This document shows, piece by piece, positions 8,475 through 17,768 of a stretch of 64,000 bases of DNA (the stretch's first letter is position 1; each line of letters opens with the position of its first letter). Position numbers and translations under genes: made by a program. Under the pieces are notes generated by a model that searched no databases, was not told the origin of the DNA, and was given only the letters and a program-made list of their open reading frames with translations. This stretch comes from UBA1847 sp942492205 (lineage in GTDB: Bacteria > Pseudomonadota > Gammaproteobacteria > Steroidobacterales > Woeseiaceae): positions 186,001-250,000 of the forward strand of contig CALODT010000003.1 of NCBI GenBank assembly GCA_942492205.1, written 5' to 3'.

Positions 8475-9530
8475 TTGAGGTGCTTCAACGCGTTACGGAG
8501 AACACATATCAATACCCCGGAAGCTGCACCGGATACTCGCCTGGCCAGGATGAACGACTGGATTGCCGGCATTGACACCATTGCGGGTGGCACGCTGGCA
8601 CCCGCGTCGGATGATGCCAGTTTCCGTCGTTACTTTCGATTGCGGTCCGGCGGCGAAACTTTCATCGTCATGGACGCACCGCCGGAAAAGGAAGACTGCC
8701 TGCCGTTCGTTCGTGTTGCCGGCTACCTGGAATCGATGCAGCTGAACGCGCCGCGTGTCCTCGAGGCAAATATCGAAGATGGCTTCCTGTTACTCAGTGA
8801 CCTCGGCAGCACACTTTACCTGGACGTGCTGCGCGACCATCCGCAGGATGCTGAGCGACTGTATACGGATGCTATTTCCGCACTGCTCTGCATGCAGCGA
8901 CGCGGTGCTGCTTTTCAGGATTCTCTGCCGCCTTACGATATCGCGCTGCTGAGTTTCGAGTTATCGCTATTCCACGACTGGCTCTGTGGTACACACCTCG
9001 AACTGTCTTTTAGCGCCGACGAGGAGCTGGCATGGCAGGCCTGTTGCGATGTGCTTGTCGACAATGCGCTGCACCAGCCGCAGGTGTTCGTGCATCGTGA
9101 CTATCACTCCCGAAACCTCATGGTTTCCGAGATCGACAACCCCGGCATTCTGGATTTTCAGGATGCCGTTGAGGGTCCGCTGACCTATGACCTCGTATCA
9201 CTGTTGAAAGACTGCTACGTGCGTTGGCCGGTAGAACAGGTGAGGCGGTTGGCGTTGCAGTTCTACCAGGGGCTCGACCAGGCAATGCGTGAGCAGGTTG
9301 ATGAGCTTGCTTTCTGCCGCTATTTCGAACTGATGGGTGTGCAGCGACACGTCAAGGCTGCCGGTATTTTCGCGCGCCTGAATCATCGCGATGGCAAGCC
9401 TGCGTATCTCAAGGATGTGCCGCGAACACTCTCGTATATCGTTGAGGTCGGAGACCATTACCCGGAGCTCGAGTTTCTCATTCGGCTGATCGACGACAAG
9501 GTGTTGCCCGCAATGGCGAGACAAGAATGA
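8475..9530 (+). CDS. amgK: Anomeric N-acetylmuramate/N-acetylglucosamine kinase
   Basis: AmgK phosphorylates the anomeric carbon of MurNAc/GlcNAc in the peptidoglycan recycling bypass to UDP-MurNAc. The product is aminoglycoside-phosphotransferase-like: the catalytic loop is VHRDYHSRNLMV and the metal-binding motif is ILDFQDAVEGP. Downstream murU overlaps it (ATGA), as in Pseudomonas, which secures the call. The start is uncertain. TTG at 8475 gives the longest frame; ATG at 8550 would trim the family's N-terminal DTRLARMNDW segment. The best-placed Shine-Dalgarno (GGAG at 8497-8500) points at an ATC codon at 8508. Confidence 0.9.
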   Translation: MRCFNALRRTHINTPEAAPDTRLARMNDWIAGIDTIAGGTLAPASDDASFRRYFRLRSGGETFIVMDAPPEKEDCLPFVRVAGYLESMQLNAPRVLEANIEDGFLLLSDLGSTLYLDVLRDHPQDAERLYTDAISALLCMQRRGAAFQDSLPPYDIALLSFELSLFHDWLCGTHLELSFSADEELAWQACCDVLVDNALHQPQVFVHRDYHSRNLMVSEIDNPGILDFQDAVEGPLTYDLVSLLKDCYVRWPVEQVRRLALQFYQGLDQAMREQVDELAFCRYFELMGVQRHVKAAGIFARLNHRDGKPAYLKDVPRTLSYIVEVGDHYPELEFLIRLIDDKVLPAMARQE

Positions 9531-10192
9531 GAGCCATGATTCTGGCGGCAGGCCGCGGCGAGCGTCTGCGCCCCTTGACCGACACCGTACCGAAGAGCCT
9601 CGTGGAGGTGCATGGCAAGAGTTTGCTCGAGCAGCATCTGCAACGACTGCAAAACGGCGGCATCAGGAAGGTCGTCATCAACCTCGGTTGGCTGGGCGAG
9701 AAGATCGTTGAACGAATCGGATCCGGGGCGCGTTTCGGGCTCGATGTTACTTACAGTCAAGAGGGAGACAACGTTCTCGAAACCGGCGGCGGAATTTACA
9801 AAGCCTTGCCGTTCCTGGGCGGCGCGCCTTTCCTGGTCGTCAATGCCGATATCTTTACGGACATGCCGGTCGGCAACGTCACGCTGGCAGATGAGGATCT
9901 GGGTCATCTTGTAATGGTGCGAACCCCGTCATACCGCGACCATGGCGATTTCGATCTGCGTGCAGACCGCATACGAAATACCGACAAAGCCGCATTCACG
10001 TTCAGCGGCGTCGCTGTTTATCGGCCGGAGTTCTTTGCAGGCTGCGAAGCGGGGCGCTTTCCGCTGGCACCCATGCTGCGCGAAGCAGCGGATGCCGGCC
10101 GGTTAAGCGGTTCACTGTACGAGGGGACCTGGGAAGATGTTGGTACGCAGTCGCGACTAGACGAACTCAACCGGTCCTGGCGCTCGCCGTAG
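9527..10192 (+). CDS. murU: N-acetylmuramate alpha-1-phosphate uridylyltransferase
   Basis: MurU converts MurNAc-1-phosphate to UDP-MurNAc, completing the recycling route opened by AmgK. The 221-aa nucleotidyltransferase starts MRAMILAAGRGERLRPLTD, the NTP-binding signature, followed by PKSLVEVHGKSLLE; NADIFTD supplies the metal-binding aspartate, and EGTWEDVGTQSRLDELN closes the domain. The ATG overlaps the amgK stop. The 3' end overlaps convergent lipB by 26 bases. A glucose-1-phosphate thymidylyltransferase-like enzyme is the alternative, but length and partner favour MurU. Confidence 0.93.
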   Translation: MRAMILAAGRGERLRPLTDTVPKSLVEVHGKSLLEQHLQRLQNGGIRKVVINLGWLGEKIVERIGSGARFGLDVTYSQEGDNVLETGGGIYKALPFLGGAPFLVVNADIFTDMPVGNVTLADEDLGHLVMVRTPSYRDHGDFDLRADRIRNTDKAAFTFSGVAVYRPEFFAGCEAGRFPLAPMLREAADAGRLSGSLYEGTWEDVGTQSRLDELNRSWRSP

Positions 10193-10856
10193 CCGGGAGC
10201 GCGTCATCGCCGGTGAGCAGCGCTGCATCGTCGAGGCCCAGGTGACGAAGAAAATGAGGCGCGAGCTGTAGCCAGGCGCTTTCGAGGTCCGCAGGGCCGC
10301 CGAGGCGCTTCATGTCGGTCATCTGCAGTTCGGCGTAGCCGCAGGGGTTGATGCGCGAAAACGGTTCGAGATCGATGTCCAGGTTCAACGCCATGCCGTG
10401 GAAACTGCAGCCTCGGCGTATGCGCAAGCCTACGCTTGCGAGTTTATCGCCAGCCACGTAAACGCCCGGCGCATCGGCACGGCTTGCAGCGGCGATGTCG
10501 TATTCCGCCGCCAGGTCGACGACGCTCTGTTCCAGCGCTGTCACCAGCGTGCGCACACCTAAACCCAGGCGGCGCAAATCCAGGAGCGGGTAGATCATAA
10601 GTTGGCCGGGTCCGTGGAACGTCACCTGTCCGCCACGGTCGATTTGAACCACCGGGATATCCCCGGGCGCCAGCAGGTGCTCGTCGCTCGCGTTCAGACC
10701 CATCGTGAACACGGGAGGGTGCTCGGTAAACCAGATTTCATCCCGGGTGGCTTCGTCGCGGGCGTCAGTGAAGGCCTGCATAGCCTGCCAAAGGGGGACG
10801 TATTCCTGACGCCCCAGGAAGCGAGCAACAATCCTTCTATCCGGTTTCCTGTTCAC
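10167..10856 (-). CDS. lipB: Octanoyl-[acyl-carrier-protein]:protein N-octanoyltransferase LipB
   Basis: LipB transfers octanoate from ACP to lipoyl domains, the first step of de novo lipoylation. The 229-aa protein shows RGGQVTFHGPGQLMIYPL, the catalytic lysine region GDKLASVGLRIRRGCSFHG and the catalytic cysteine in INPCGY. It follows ybeD with a 4-base ATGA overlap. The usual partner lipA is not next in line; the neighbouring convergent gene is murU. Confidence 0.95.
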   Translation of the reverse strand: MNRKPDRRIVARFLGRQEYVPLWQAMQAFTDARDEATRDEIWFTEHPPVFTMGLNASDEHLLAPGDIPVVQIDRGGQVTFHGPGQLMIYPLLDLRRLGLGVRTLVTALEQSVVDLAAEYDIAAASRADAPGVYVAGDKLASVGLRIRRGCSFHGMALNLDIDLEPFSRINPCGYAELQMTDMKRLGGPADLESAWLQLAPHFLRHLGLDDAALLTGDDALPATASARTG

Positions 10857-11116
10857 AGCGCCATCAGGACATCGTCATGCGAGCTCGCGTCGCGGTAGAT
10901 ATCGTCAAGCTGCTGCTGGCTGGTGGCGGTAATGGTCACCGTCACCGATACAAACGATCCCTTTCGACTAACGGCGGCTTGCACCGCGTCATCCGCTACC
11001 TTGCCAGCGTGGCGTTCGACAAGACCGCGGGCGAGCAGGCGAAACTCCGTCGTGTCGCGCCCCATCATCTTGATCGGGAACTCGCAGGGGAACTGCAGCG
11101 CGGATTCGTCGGCCAC
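10853..11116 (-). CDS. ybeD: DUF493 family protein (YbeD-like)
   Basis: A small (87-aa) ACT-like protein of the YbeD/DUF493 family. Visible: the family opening LQFPCEFPIKMMG and the C-terminal SFVSVTVTITATSQQQLDDIY. Function in the family is not firmly known; it is almost always next to lipB, and a regulatory link with lipoylation has been proposed. GTG at 11116 is preferred because it lies just after the dacA stop (11119-11121) and gives normal length; the longer frame to 11161 runs inside dacA. Confidence 0.9.
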   Translation of the reverse strand: MADESALQFPCEFPIKMMGRDTTEFRLLARGLVERHAGKVADDAVQAAVSRKGSFVSVTVTITATSQQQLDDIYRDASSHDDVLMAL

Positions 11117-11118
11117 GG

Positions 11119-12267
11119 CTACTCGAACCAGAGACTGATACTGTCGCGGGCGCGCTGCCACATGGATCCAACCGGGCTGTCGTCGAGCGCCCGCAGCGGC
11201 ACATTCAGAAGCTCTTGGTCACCCAAGTGTACTTTCAGCGCCGCGACCGGCTGACCCGCGGCGATCGGGGCCTCGATAACCGTCGGAATATCGAGTGTCG
11301 ATTCCAGGGTGTTGTAGCTACCGCGACGCACCGTAATATAAAGGTCTTCAAGGACACCGAGCCGCGACGTTTCATTGGCGGATTTCCAGATGCGCGCCGT
11401 CGTGATGGCTTCACCGGCCTTGAACAACAGTCGAGTCTCGAAGAAGCGGAAGCCATAGCTCAGCAACGCCTGGCTGCCATCTGTGCGCGCCTTGTTGCTG
11501 GAGGTGCCCATGACGGCCGAAATGATGCGCATATTGTCGCGCTTCGCTGATGACACCAGGCAGTAACCGGCATCATCGGTGTGACCGGTCTTCAGGCCGT
11601 CCACCGAATCGTCGCGCCAGAGCAGCGAATTACGATTGTTCTGCTTGATGCCGTTGTAGGTAAACTCTTTCATCGAGTGCCAGCGGCCGTAGTATTCGGG
11701 GAACTCTTCAATCAGCGCGCGCGCCAGTGTCGTGAGGTCTCGGGCCGTTGTGACGTGTCCCTCGGCCGGCAGGCCGGTCGCATTGACGAAATAGCTGGAG
11801 AGCATGCCGAGCTTCGCGGAATACTGATTCATGAGTTCTGCGAAGACGCTCTCGGTACCCGCGATATGCTCAGCCAGGGCAACGCTGGCGTCGTTGCCGG
11901 ATTGCACGATCATGCCGGCAACGAGGTCTTCGATAGTGACTCGTGTGCCAACCTCGATAAACATCCTGGAGCCCTGTGTACGCCAGGCTTTTTCGCTGAC
12001 GGTAACTTCGTCTTCGAGTTGAATCTGACCCTGCTTCAGCGCAGCAAATACGACGTAGGTTGTCATCAGCTTGGTCAGGCTGGCCGGCGCAAGCGCGGTA
12101 TCCGGATTCAATGCCGCAATTTCATGCCCGGTGCGCGCATCAATTACCAGGTAGCTCTTCGCGCCAATGACGGGCGGCGCCGGCGTGGGCATCGGCTCAG
12201 CAGACTGGGCGATCGCGGTGACAAACAGCAGCAATAGCGCGAACGCGTGACTCAGACGTGGGGACAT
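11119..12267 (-). CDS. dacA: D-alanyl-D-alanine carboxypeptidase (PBP5/6 type)
   Basis: This periplasmic, inner-membrane-anchored enzyme trims the terminal D-Ala from peptidoglycan pentapeptides. The 382-aa protein has a signal peptide (FALLLLFVTAIAQSAEP), the serine nucleophile motif SLTK (Ser63-Lys66), the second motif SGN (123-125), the third KTG (226-228) and a C-terminal PBP5-associated beta domain ending in an amphipathic anchor (RARDSISLWFE). Genomic order rlpA-dacA-ybeD-lipB is the usual one. Confidence 0.96.
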   Translation of the reverse strand: MSPRLSHAFALLLLFVTAIAQSAEPMPTPAPPVIGAKSYLVIDARTGHEIAALNPDTALAPASLTKLMTTYVVFAALKQGQIQLEDEVTVSEKAWRTQGSRMFIEVGTRVTIEDLVAGMIVQSGNDASVALAEHIAGTESVFAELMNQYSAKLGMLSSYFVNATGLPAEGHVTTARDLTTLARALIEEFPEYYGRWHSMKEFTYNGIKQNNRNSLLWRDDSVDGLKTGHTDDAGYCLVSSAKRDNMRIISAVMGTSSNKARTDGSQALLSYGFRFFETRLLFKAGEAITTARIWKSANETSRLGVLEDLYITVRRGSYNTLESTLDIPTVIEAPIAAGQPVAALKVHLGDQELLNVPLRALDDSPVGSMWQRARDSISLWFE

Positions 12268-12331
12268 GGGGCCTCTTCTGGGGTGGGTTACAAACGTGGA
12301 CCGGTATTGTACGCGGCTATTTGCTGCTCAT

Positions 12332-13210
12332 CTAATCGGCGATCAGGTACGGGTCTGTAATGCCGATATTCTCTAGCGCTTCGACCAGGCTGTCGTACTC
12401 AAGCACATCGGCAACAGGACCGATGCGTACCCGGAAAAGCGCGGGAGTGCTGCTACGATCCTCGTGAATAAAAGCGCCGGCTATACCTGCAGCCGTGAGG
12501 GCATGCATGCGACGGACCGCATTGGCGCGGTCGCCAAAAGCACCAACCTGCACGTAGATCAGATGCTCCGCCGGCGTAACCGGTGTTGCCGCGGGCGTGG
12601 TTACAGGCGCCGTCGATGGTAGCGATACCAGGGGTGGAGTTGCCGCCACTGGCTCGGGCGGTGTCGTCATGCGTGTCGGTCGATCCCCCGTAGACGCGTC
12701 GAGGTCGATGGCCGTTACCTCGACGAGACTGGTACCGTCTCGTACCATATCGAGCTTCAGCGCCGCGGAGTAAGACAAGTCGATGATGCGGTTATGCACG
12801 AACGGTCCACGATCGTTGACGCGCACAATGACGGATCGATCATTGCGCAGGTTGCGGACACGTACATAACTCGGCAATGGCAGCGTCTTGTGTGCGGCCG
12901 TCATGGCGTGCATGTCGTAGGTTTCGCGATTCGAGGTCAGGTTGCCGTGAAACTTCTTCCCGTACCATGAGGCGACGCCACGCTCCTGGTACCCGCGGCT
13001 ACTGGGCATGACCGTGTAGCGCTGGCCGAACACCTCGTAAACGGGGCCGTTGCCGTACTTGCTTCGGGGCTCGCGTCGCGGGATCGCATCACCGGGCAGA
13101 TCCGGGATGCGCGTGCTGCCTCGGGGCGGGCCATCGCCACGTATGCCACTTCCGTGACAGGCGACTAACAAAGTCGTCGCCAAAAATAATGGTGCCAGCC
13201 TAATTCGCAT
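12332..13210 (-). CDS. rlpA: Septal ring lipoprotein / lytic transglycosylase RlpA
   Basis: RlpA is an outer-membrane lipoprotein that acts on denuded glycan strands at the septum. The 292-aa product has a lipobox (LATTLLVACHG, Cys18), a double-psi beta-barrel domain (GVASWYGKKFHGNLTSNRET through VRVNDRGPFVHNRIIDLSYS) and a C-terminal SPOR domain beginning IYVQVGAFGDRANAVRR that binds denuded peptidoglycan. The ATG at 13210 sits 11 bases inside the mltB end and gives a clean lipoprotein signal; the longer frame to 13345 would read through mltB. Confidence 0.95.
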   Translation of the reverse strand: MRIRLAPLFLATTLLVACHGSGIRGDGPPRGSTRIPDLPGDAIPRREPRSKYGNGPVYEVFGQRYTVMPSSRGYQERGVASWYGKKFHGNLTSNRETYDMHAMTAAHKTLPLPSYVRVRNLRNDRSVIVRVNDRGPFVHNRIIDLSYSAALKLDMVRDGTSLVEVTAIDLDASTGDRPTRMTTPPEPVAATPPLVSLPSTAPVTTPAATPVTPAEHLIYVQVGAFGDRANAVRRMHALTAAGIAGAFIHEDRSSTPALFRVRIGPVADVLEYDSLVEALENIGITDPYLIAD

Positions 13211-14213
13211 CGGTTGCGACCTTTCTCGCGATCTCCTGGCCGAGTTGATAGGCGGCGAGCGCATACATGACGCTGCGATTGTAGCGGGTAATGACAAAGA
13301 AATTGTGGAAGCCAACCCAGTGCTCGATACCGTTCGTGCCCTCATAGGTCAGCAACTCGCCTTTGCTATCGGCGCCGAGATCCGTCGAGAACACAACGCC
13401 TTTTCGACTGAGAGAGCCTATCGTGTCACTCGCTTTAAGCGTGTTGCGTGGTTCGGGGATTGCGCCGCTCCATTGTCCGTTGAGAGTGGCCTGTGCAACG
13501 ACCTGTTCTGCGGGTCTCCAGCCATGCTCGAGGAAATAGTTTGCCACGCTGCCGGAAACGTCGGCCCAGTTGTTCCAGATATCGCGCTTGCCGTCACCCG
13601 TAGCGTCAACCGCGTAGGCGCGGAAGCTGGAGGGCATGAACTGCGGTCTTCCCATAGCCCCGGCATACGACCCCACCGGCAGCGTTGGGTCGAGCTCCTC
13701 TTCGCGAGTTAGCAGCAGGAACTGCACAAGTTCATTGCGGAAGAACTTGGCGCGTTTCGGGTATTCGAAAGCCAGGGTAGCCAGGGCATCGAGCACCCGA
13801 TCCTTGCCGGTGATGCGGCCGAAATAGGTTTCGACGCCGATAATGCCGACGATCATCTCGATCGAAACACCGGTTTCCTCATTGATACGCTCCAGCATTT
13901 CGCGATTCTCGCGCCAGAAACTGGCGCCCGCGTTGATGCGCTCTTTCGTGATGAAGATCTTGCGGTACTCTCCCCACGTCAACGTGCGCTCGGCCGGCGT
14001 CGAGATCTTCCTGATAATTGACTGCTTGATTTCAGCCTGACCCAGTACCTTGCGCAGTTGGTCACGATCGAAAGCGTGATCGCGGACCATTTCGTCGATG
14101 AACGCAGCGACTTGCGGGCTATCGATATCGACAGGCGCTACGCCCTCAACCGCTCGTGCACAGGAAACGGAGACAAGCAGCAGTATGGCAACGACGAGTA
14201 TTCGGGTTTTCAT
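13200..14213 (-). CDS. mltB: Membrane-bound lytic murein transglycosylase B
   Basis: MltB cleaves glycan strands with formation of 1,6-anhydroMurNAc. The 337-aa protein starts with an export signal (TRILVVAILLLVSVSCARAV, with a possible lipobox SVSC) and carries the SLT-family catalytic region GIIGVETYFGRITGKDRVLD (the glutamate of VETYFG) plus the family segments YAGAMGRPQFMPSSFRAYAV and DIWNNWADVSGSVANYF. ATG 14213 overlaps the rodA stop as TGATG. A longer frame to 14588 lies in rodA and has no family similarity. Confidence 0.95.
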   Translation of the reverse strand: MKTRILVVAILLLVSVSCARAVEGVAPVDIDSPQVAAFIDEMVRDHAFDRDQLRKVLGQAEIKQSIIRKISTPAERTLTWGEYRKIFITKERINAGASFWRENREMLERINEETGVSIEMIVGIIGVETYFGRITGKDRVLDALATLAFEYPKRAKFFRNELVQFLLLTREEELDPTLPVGSYAGAMGRPQFMPSSFRAYAVDATGDGKRDIWNNWADVSGSVANYFLEHGWRPAEQVVAQATLNGQWSGAIPEPRNTLKASDTIGSLSRKGVVFSTDLGADSKGELLTYEGTNGIEHWVGFHNFFVITRYNRSVMYALAAYQLGQEIARKVATDAN

Positions 14214-15352
14214 CAGTGTGGTAACAACTTCCGGTGAGAGTGAATCGACATCAGAATACCGAATCCAGCCATGAGGGTCACCATTGATGTTCCGCCAAAG
14301 CTCACCAGCGGCAACGGCACTCCTACGACCGGTACAAGACCGGTAACCATCGCGGTATTCACAAATACATAGACAAGAAAGGTCAGGCTGATCGCTCCGG
14401 CAAGCAGCCGGGAATAGGTGTCGTGGGCCTGCACGGCAATATAGAGTCCGCGTCCGATAACGAACATGTACAACACCAGCAATGCGAGAACGCCGAGCAA
14501 GCCGAATTCCTCGCCGAGTACGGCGAAAATAAAATCGGTATCGCGTTCCGGCAGAAACTCGAGGTGTGCCTGTGAACCGTTCGTCCAACCTTTGCCGAAC
14601 AGGCCGCCCGAACCGATCGCAATCTTCGATTGAATGATGTTGTAGCCGGCGCCCAGTGGGTCGCTGTCCGGATTCAGCAGCGTCAGGACGCGCTGCTTCT
14701 GGTAATCCTGCATGAAATTCCAGAGCACGAGCGCCCCGGGGATGGCGAGAACCCCCATGCCGAGGATAACGCGAAACGACATGCCGGCAAGGACGACGGC
14801 GATCACACCCGACGCGGCAATCAGCAGCGCGGTCCCGAGGTCGGGCTGCCGGGCAATCATGATGGTCGGTACAACGATCAGTATTGCGATAATAAGGAGT
14901 TGCGACATTTTCGGCGGCATTTGTCGGTCATGCAGGTACCAAGCCACCATCATGGGCACGCCGAGCTTCATGGCCTCCGACGGCTGAAAGCGGATGCCGA
15001 TATTCAGCCAGCGCCTGGCGCCCTGGCCGACTTCGCCGCTTATCAACACCATGACCAGCAGTACGATTCCGGCGATGTAACCCCAGGGGGTCCAGCGGCG
15101 CAGAAAATCGGGTGGCAGTTGCGCGACGACGAACATCGCGACAAACGCAACACCGAGGCGGATCGCCTGGTTGGCCAGCAGTCGATTGCTTTCGCCGACC
15201 GCGCTGTACAGGACAAATAACCCGAAACCGCAGATCAACAGCAAGCCGACGAGCAACGGGCCGTCAATATGCAGGCGTCGCATCAGGCCCGCGAAATCCG
15301 ACAGCGGCGCGGCCCTGGATGTCAGCAGGCGAGTTGTATCAGTCAGACGCAC
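14213..15352 (-). CDS. rodA: Rod-shape SEDS glycosyltransferase RodA
   Basis: RodA polymerises lipid II in the elongasome together with PBP2. The 379-aa protein is strongly hydrophobic with about ten membrane segments and carries SEDS hallmarks: RRWLNIGIRFQPSEAMKLG, GSGGLFGKGWTNGSQ, LEFLPERDTDFIFAVLGEE and the C-terminal PLVSFGGTSMVTLMAGFGIL. It overlaps mrdA by 14 bases at its 5' end and mltB at its 3' end, consistent with translational coupling. Confidence 0.96.
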   Translation of the reverse strand: MRLTDTTRLLTSRAAPLSDFAGLMRRLHIDGPLLVGLLLICGFGLFVLYSAVGESNRLLANQAIRLGVAFVAMFVVAQLPPDFLRRWTPWGYIAGIVLLVMVLISGEVGQGARRWLNIGIRFQPSEAMKLGVPMMVAWYLHDRQMPPKMSQLLIIAILIVVPTIMIARQPDLGTALLIAASGVIAVVLAGMSFRVILGMGVLAIPGALVLWNFMQDYQKQRVLTLLNPDSDPLGAGYNIIQSKIAIGSGGLFGKGWTNGSQAHLEFLPERDTDFIFAVLGEEFGLLGVLALLVLYMFVIGRGLYIAVQAHDTYSRLLAGAISLTFLVYVFVNTAMVTGLVPVVGVPLPLVSFGGTSMVTLMAGFGILMSIHSHRKLLPH

Positions 15353-17237
15353 TGTCGCCGTATCCCAGGTGTTGATCCATGATTGCTTTGGCGATCGGTG
15401 CCGCGACCCCGCTGCCGCTGCTGCCGTTCTCTACGACAACGGCGACGGCGATACGTGGCTCATCGAGCGGTGCAAAACTGATGAACAGGGCGTGGTCGCG
15501 TTGTCTTTCCAGCAGTTCCTCCTCGTCGTACTCCTCATCCTGGGCGATCGAGATCACCTGTGCGGTACCGCTTTTTCCTGCCATCTGGTAAGGCGCGCCG
15601 ATCCCAACCGCTCGCGCTGTGCCTTGCGGTCCCTGCAGCACGTCATGCATCGCGTCGATGACGGTGTCCCAATAGAACGTGTTGCTGATCTCGACATCCG
15701 GCAGCCGTTCGGGTCGGGTTAGGGTCCGCTCGCCGCTGAGCGGGTTTTCAACGGCGGCTACCATGTGCGGACGATAGTGCGCACCACGGTTGGCCAGCGT
15801 TGCGGTGGCAACGGCGAGTTGCAGGGGCGTGGCCAGCATATAACCCTGGCCGATGGACGCGATGACCGTTTCACCGTTGTACCAGCGCTGGTCGTCACGG
15901 TTCTTGAATGACGTTCGTTTCCATTCCCGAGATGGCACCAGGCCGGTTCTTTCGCCGATAACGTCGATCCCTGTCTTGCGGCCGAGACCGAATCGATCGA
16001 GATAGTCATGCATATTATCGATGCCGACGTCCTGGCTGATCTCGTAGAAGTAAACGTCGCAGGACTGCGAGATCGCATCACTGATGTCGACCGGCCCGTG
16101 CCCTTCCGGCTTCCAGTCCCTGTATCGGTGCGTCGTATCGGGCAACATGAAAAAGCCCCGGCAAATCGTTTTTCGAGTCAGGTTTGTTGCACCGGTTTCG
16201 AGTGCGGCAAGCGCAAGCATGGGCTTAATCGTGGAGCCCGGCGGGTAGGTGCCGAGAACCGCACGGTTGAATAGCGGCAGGTCCAGGTTGTTTTGCAGCT
16301 CGCCATACTGCGCCGTGCTCATGCCGACCGCGAACAGGTTGGGATCGAACGCGGGCGCGCTGACCAGGGCGAGTATTTCTCCACTTTGCGGATCGATAGC
16401 GACGAGGGCACCACGGCGACCTTCAAGAAGGCGGGTGGCGAGTTTTTGCAGGTCGAGATCGATGCTGAGATAGACGTTTGATCCTGGCGCCGGCTTCTCG
16501 TCTATCGGCAGCGAGTCAAGGAGCTCGCGGGTATCGCCGGGTATCTGCCTGCCGCGAGCGTTGGTCACCAGGTGGCGATAACCCGCGGCACCATGCAGGC
16601 TCGATTCAAAGCTGCTTTCTATGCCCGTCTTGCCGGTATGTGAGGTCCCGGCGTAACGGGCGGCGTCGAGTGTCTGCAGGTCCGAGGTGCTCAGCGCGCC
16701 GACATAGCCCACGGCATGGGCGACAGCCGCTCCGTCCGGGTAGTGTCGAACGAGCCGGGGCTGCAGGTCGACGCCCGGAAAACGCGGTCGCTGGATGGCG
16801 AAATGAGCGATCTCTTCTTCCGTCATCCTGAATTTCAGGGTCACAGGACGAAAACGCGGGCCGCTGCGACTGAGTTCCTTGATGCGATCGATATCGTCCG
16901 CCTCGATCAGGCTGAGCTCAGCAAGTCGATTGAGTGTGTCGTCGATGTCGGCCACCTGCTCCGGTATCAGCTCGAGCTGGTAAGCAGGCAGGTTTTCGGC
17001 AACAACGCGCCCTTTGCGATCGAATATCAGTCCGCGAATTGGCGCAACGGGCTCGATTCGTACCCGATTACCCTGCGCCTTCTCTGCGAATAATTCGTGC
17101 TGCACGACCTGCAATTGCACGAGCCGCGCGACGACGACGCCAAGCAGCACGACGGCAATGACGGCGGACACCACGATCCTCTGCAAGAACAGGCGGCGCT
17201 CGGAATGGTGGTCCTTGATCGGCGACAGCAGGCTCAT
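15339..17237 (-). CDS. mrdA: Penicillin-binding protein 2, elongation transpeptidase
   Basis: PBP2 crosslinks peptidoglycan during lateral growth. The 632-aa protein has an N-terminal membrane anchor (VVSAVIAVVLLGVVVARLVQ), the dimerisation domain (residues about 60-230) and a transpeptidase domain with nucleophile STIK (Ser335-Lys338), the SCD form of the SxN motif in SQSCDVYFYE, and KSGT. It is directly upstream of rodA with a 14-base overlap. Length and order are normal for the family. Confidence 0.97.
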   Translation of the reverse strand: MSLLSPIKDHHSERRLFLQRIVVSAVIAVVLLGVVVARLVQLQVVQHELFAEKAQGNRVRIEPVAPIRGLIFDRKGRVVAENLPAYQLELIPEQVADIDDTLNRLAELSLIEADDIDRIKELSRSGPRFRPVTLKFRMTEEEIAHFAIQRPRFPGVDLQPRLVRHYPDGAAVAHAVGYVGALSTSDLQTLDAARYAGTSHTGKTGIESSFESSLHGAAGYRHLVTNARGRQIPGDTRELLDSLPIDEKPAPGSNVYLSIDLDLQKLATRLLEGRRGALVAIDPQSGEILALVSAPAFDPNLFAVGMSTAQYGELQNNLDLPLFNRAVLGTYPPGSTIKPMLALAALETGATNLTRKTICRGFFMLPDTTHRYRDWKPEGHGPVDISDAISQSCDVYFYEISQDVGIDNMHDYLDRFGLGRKTGIDVIGERTGLVPSREWKRTSFKNRDDQRWYNGETVIASIGQGYMLATPLQLAVATATLANRGAHYRPHMVAAVENPLSGERTLTRPERLPDVEISNTFYWDTVIDAMHDVLQGPQGTARAVGIGAPYQMAGKSGTAQVISIAQDEEYDEEELLERQRDHALFISFAPLDEPRIAVAVVVENGSSGSGVAAPIAKAIMDQHLGYGDSASD

Positions 17238-17276
17238 GACGGCTCGGGTATCAGGGAATTGGTTTCAGTCAGGACG

Positions 17277-17768
17277 CTAGCCTCCTGCCTGTGCCCGGTA
17301 GCGTACCCCTGAGAGGAACATAAACAGGAACGGCCAGATGACCGTGCCCGAAACGACGGGGCCCCAGTAGTTGATCGATGGTGATGAAACGCCTGCGACG
17401 CCATTTACCCAGAACAGCAGGAACTGGTACAGCGCGAGAAGTGCGAACGCGGTTGCCGTCAATTGCGACATCGGGAATACGCGCATCAGCAGGTGAAACC
17501 GCACAGTTATGAAGACGACAACGCAGAGTGCGAGCGCGTGCTGGCCGAGCAGGGTGCCGTAGGAGACATCGAGCACAATGCCGATTATCCAGGCGCTGCC
17601 GACGCTCCATGTGCGCGGCAGCTGCATCGCCCAGAAGATGGCGAGCAATGCCAGCCAGTCAGGTCGGAACGCCACCAGCCAGTCGGGCAGCGGCATGATG
17701 GAGAGCATCAATCCAACGACCAGGGTGATGATCACCGGCAGGCGGCGCGAAACACGATCCCTACTCAT
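17277..17768 (-). CDS. mreD: Rod shape-determining protein MreD
   Basis: MreD is a small integral membrane protein of the elongasome. The 163-aa product has about five hydrophobic segments (VIITLVVGLMLSIMPLP, WLALLAIFWAM, WIIGIVLDVSYG, LALCVVVFITVRFHLLM, FALLALYQFLLFWVNGV), a typical pattern for the family, including the conserved PDWL...W. ATG 17768 overlaps the mreC stop by 8 bases and is preferred over an in-frame start at 17873, which would lie within mreC. Confidence 0.93.
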   Translation of the reverse strand: MSRDRVSRRLPVIITLVVGLMLSIMPLPDWLVAFRPDWLALLAIFWAMQLPRTWSVGSAWIIGIVLDVSYGTLLGQHALALCVVVFITVRFHLLMRVFPMSQLTATAFALLALYQFLLFWVNGVAGVSSPSINYWGPVVSGTVIWPFLFMFLSGVRYRAQAGG

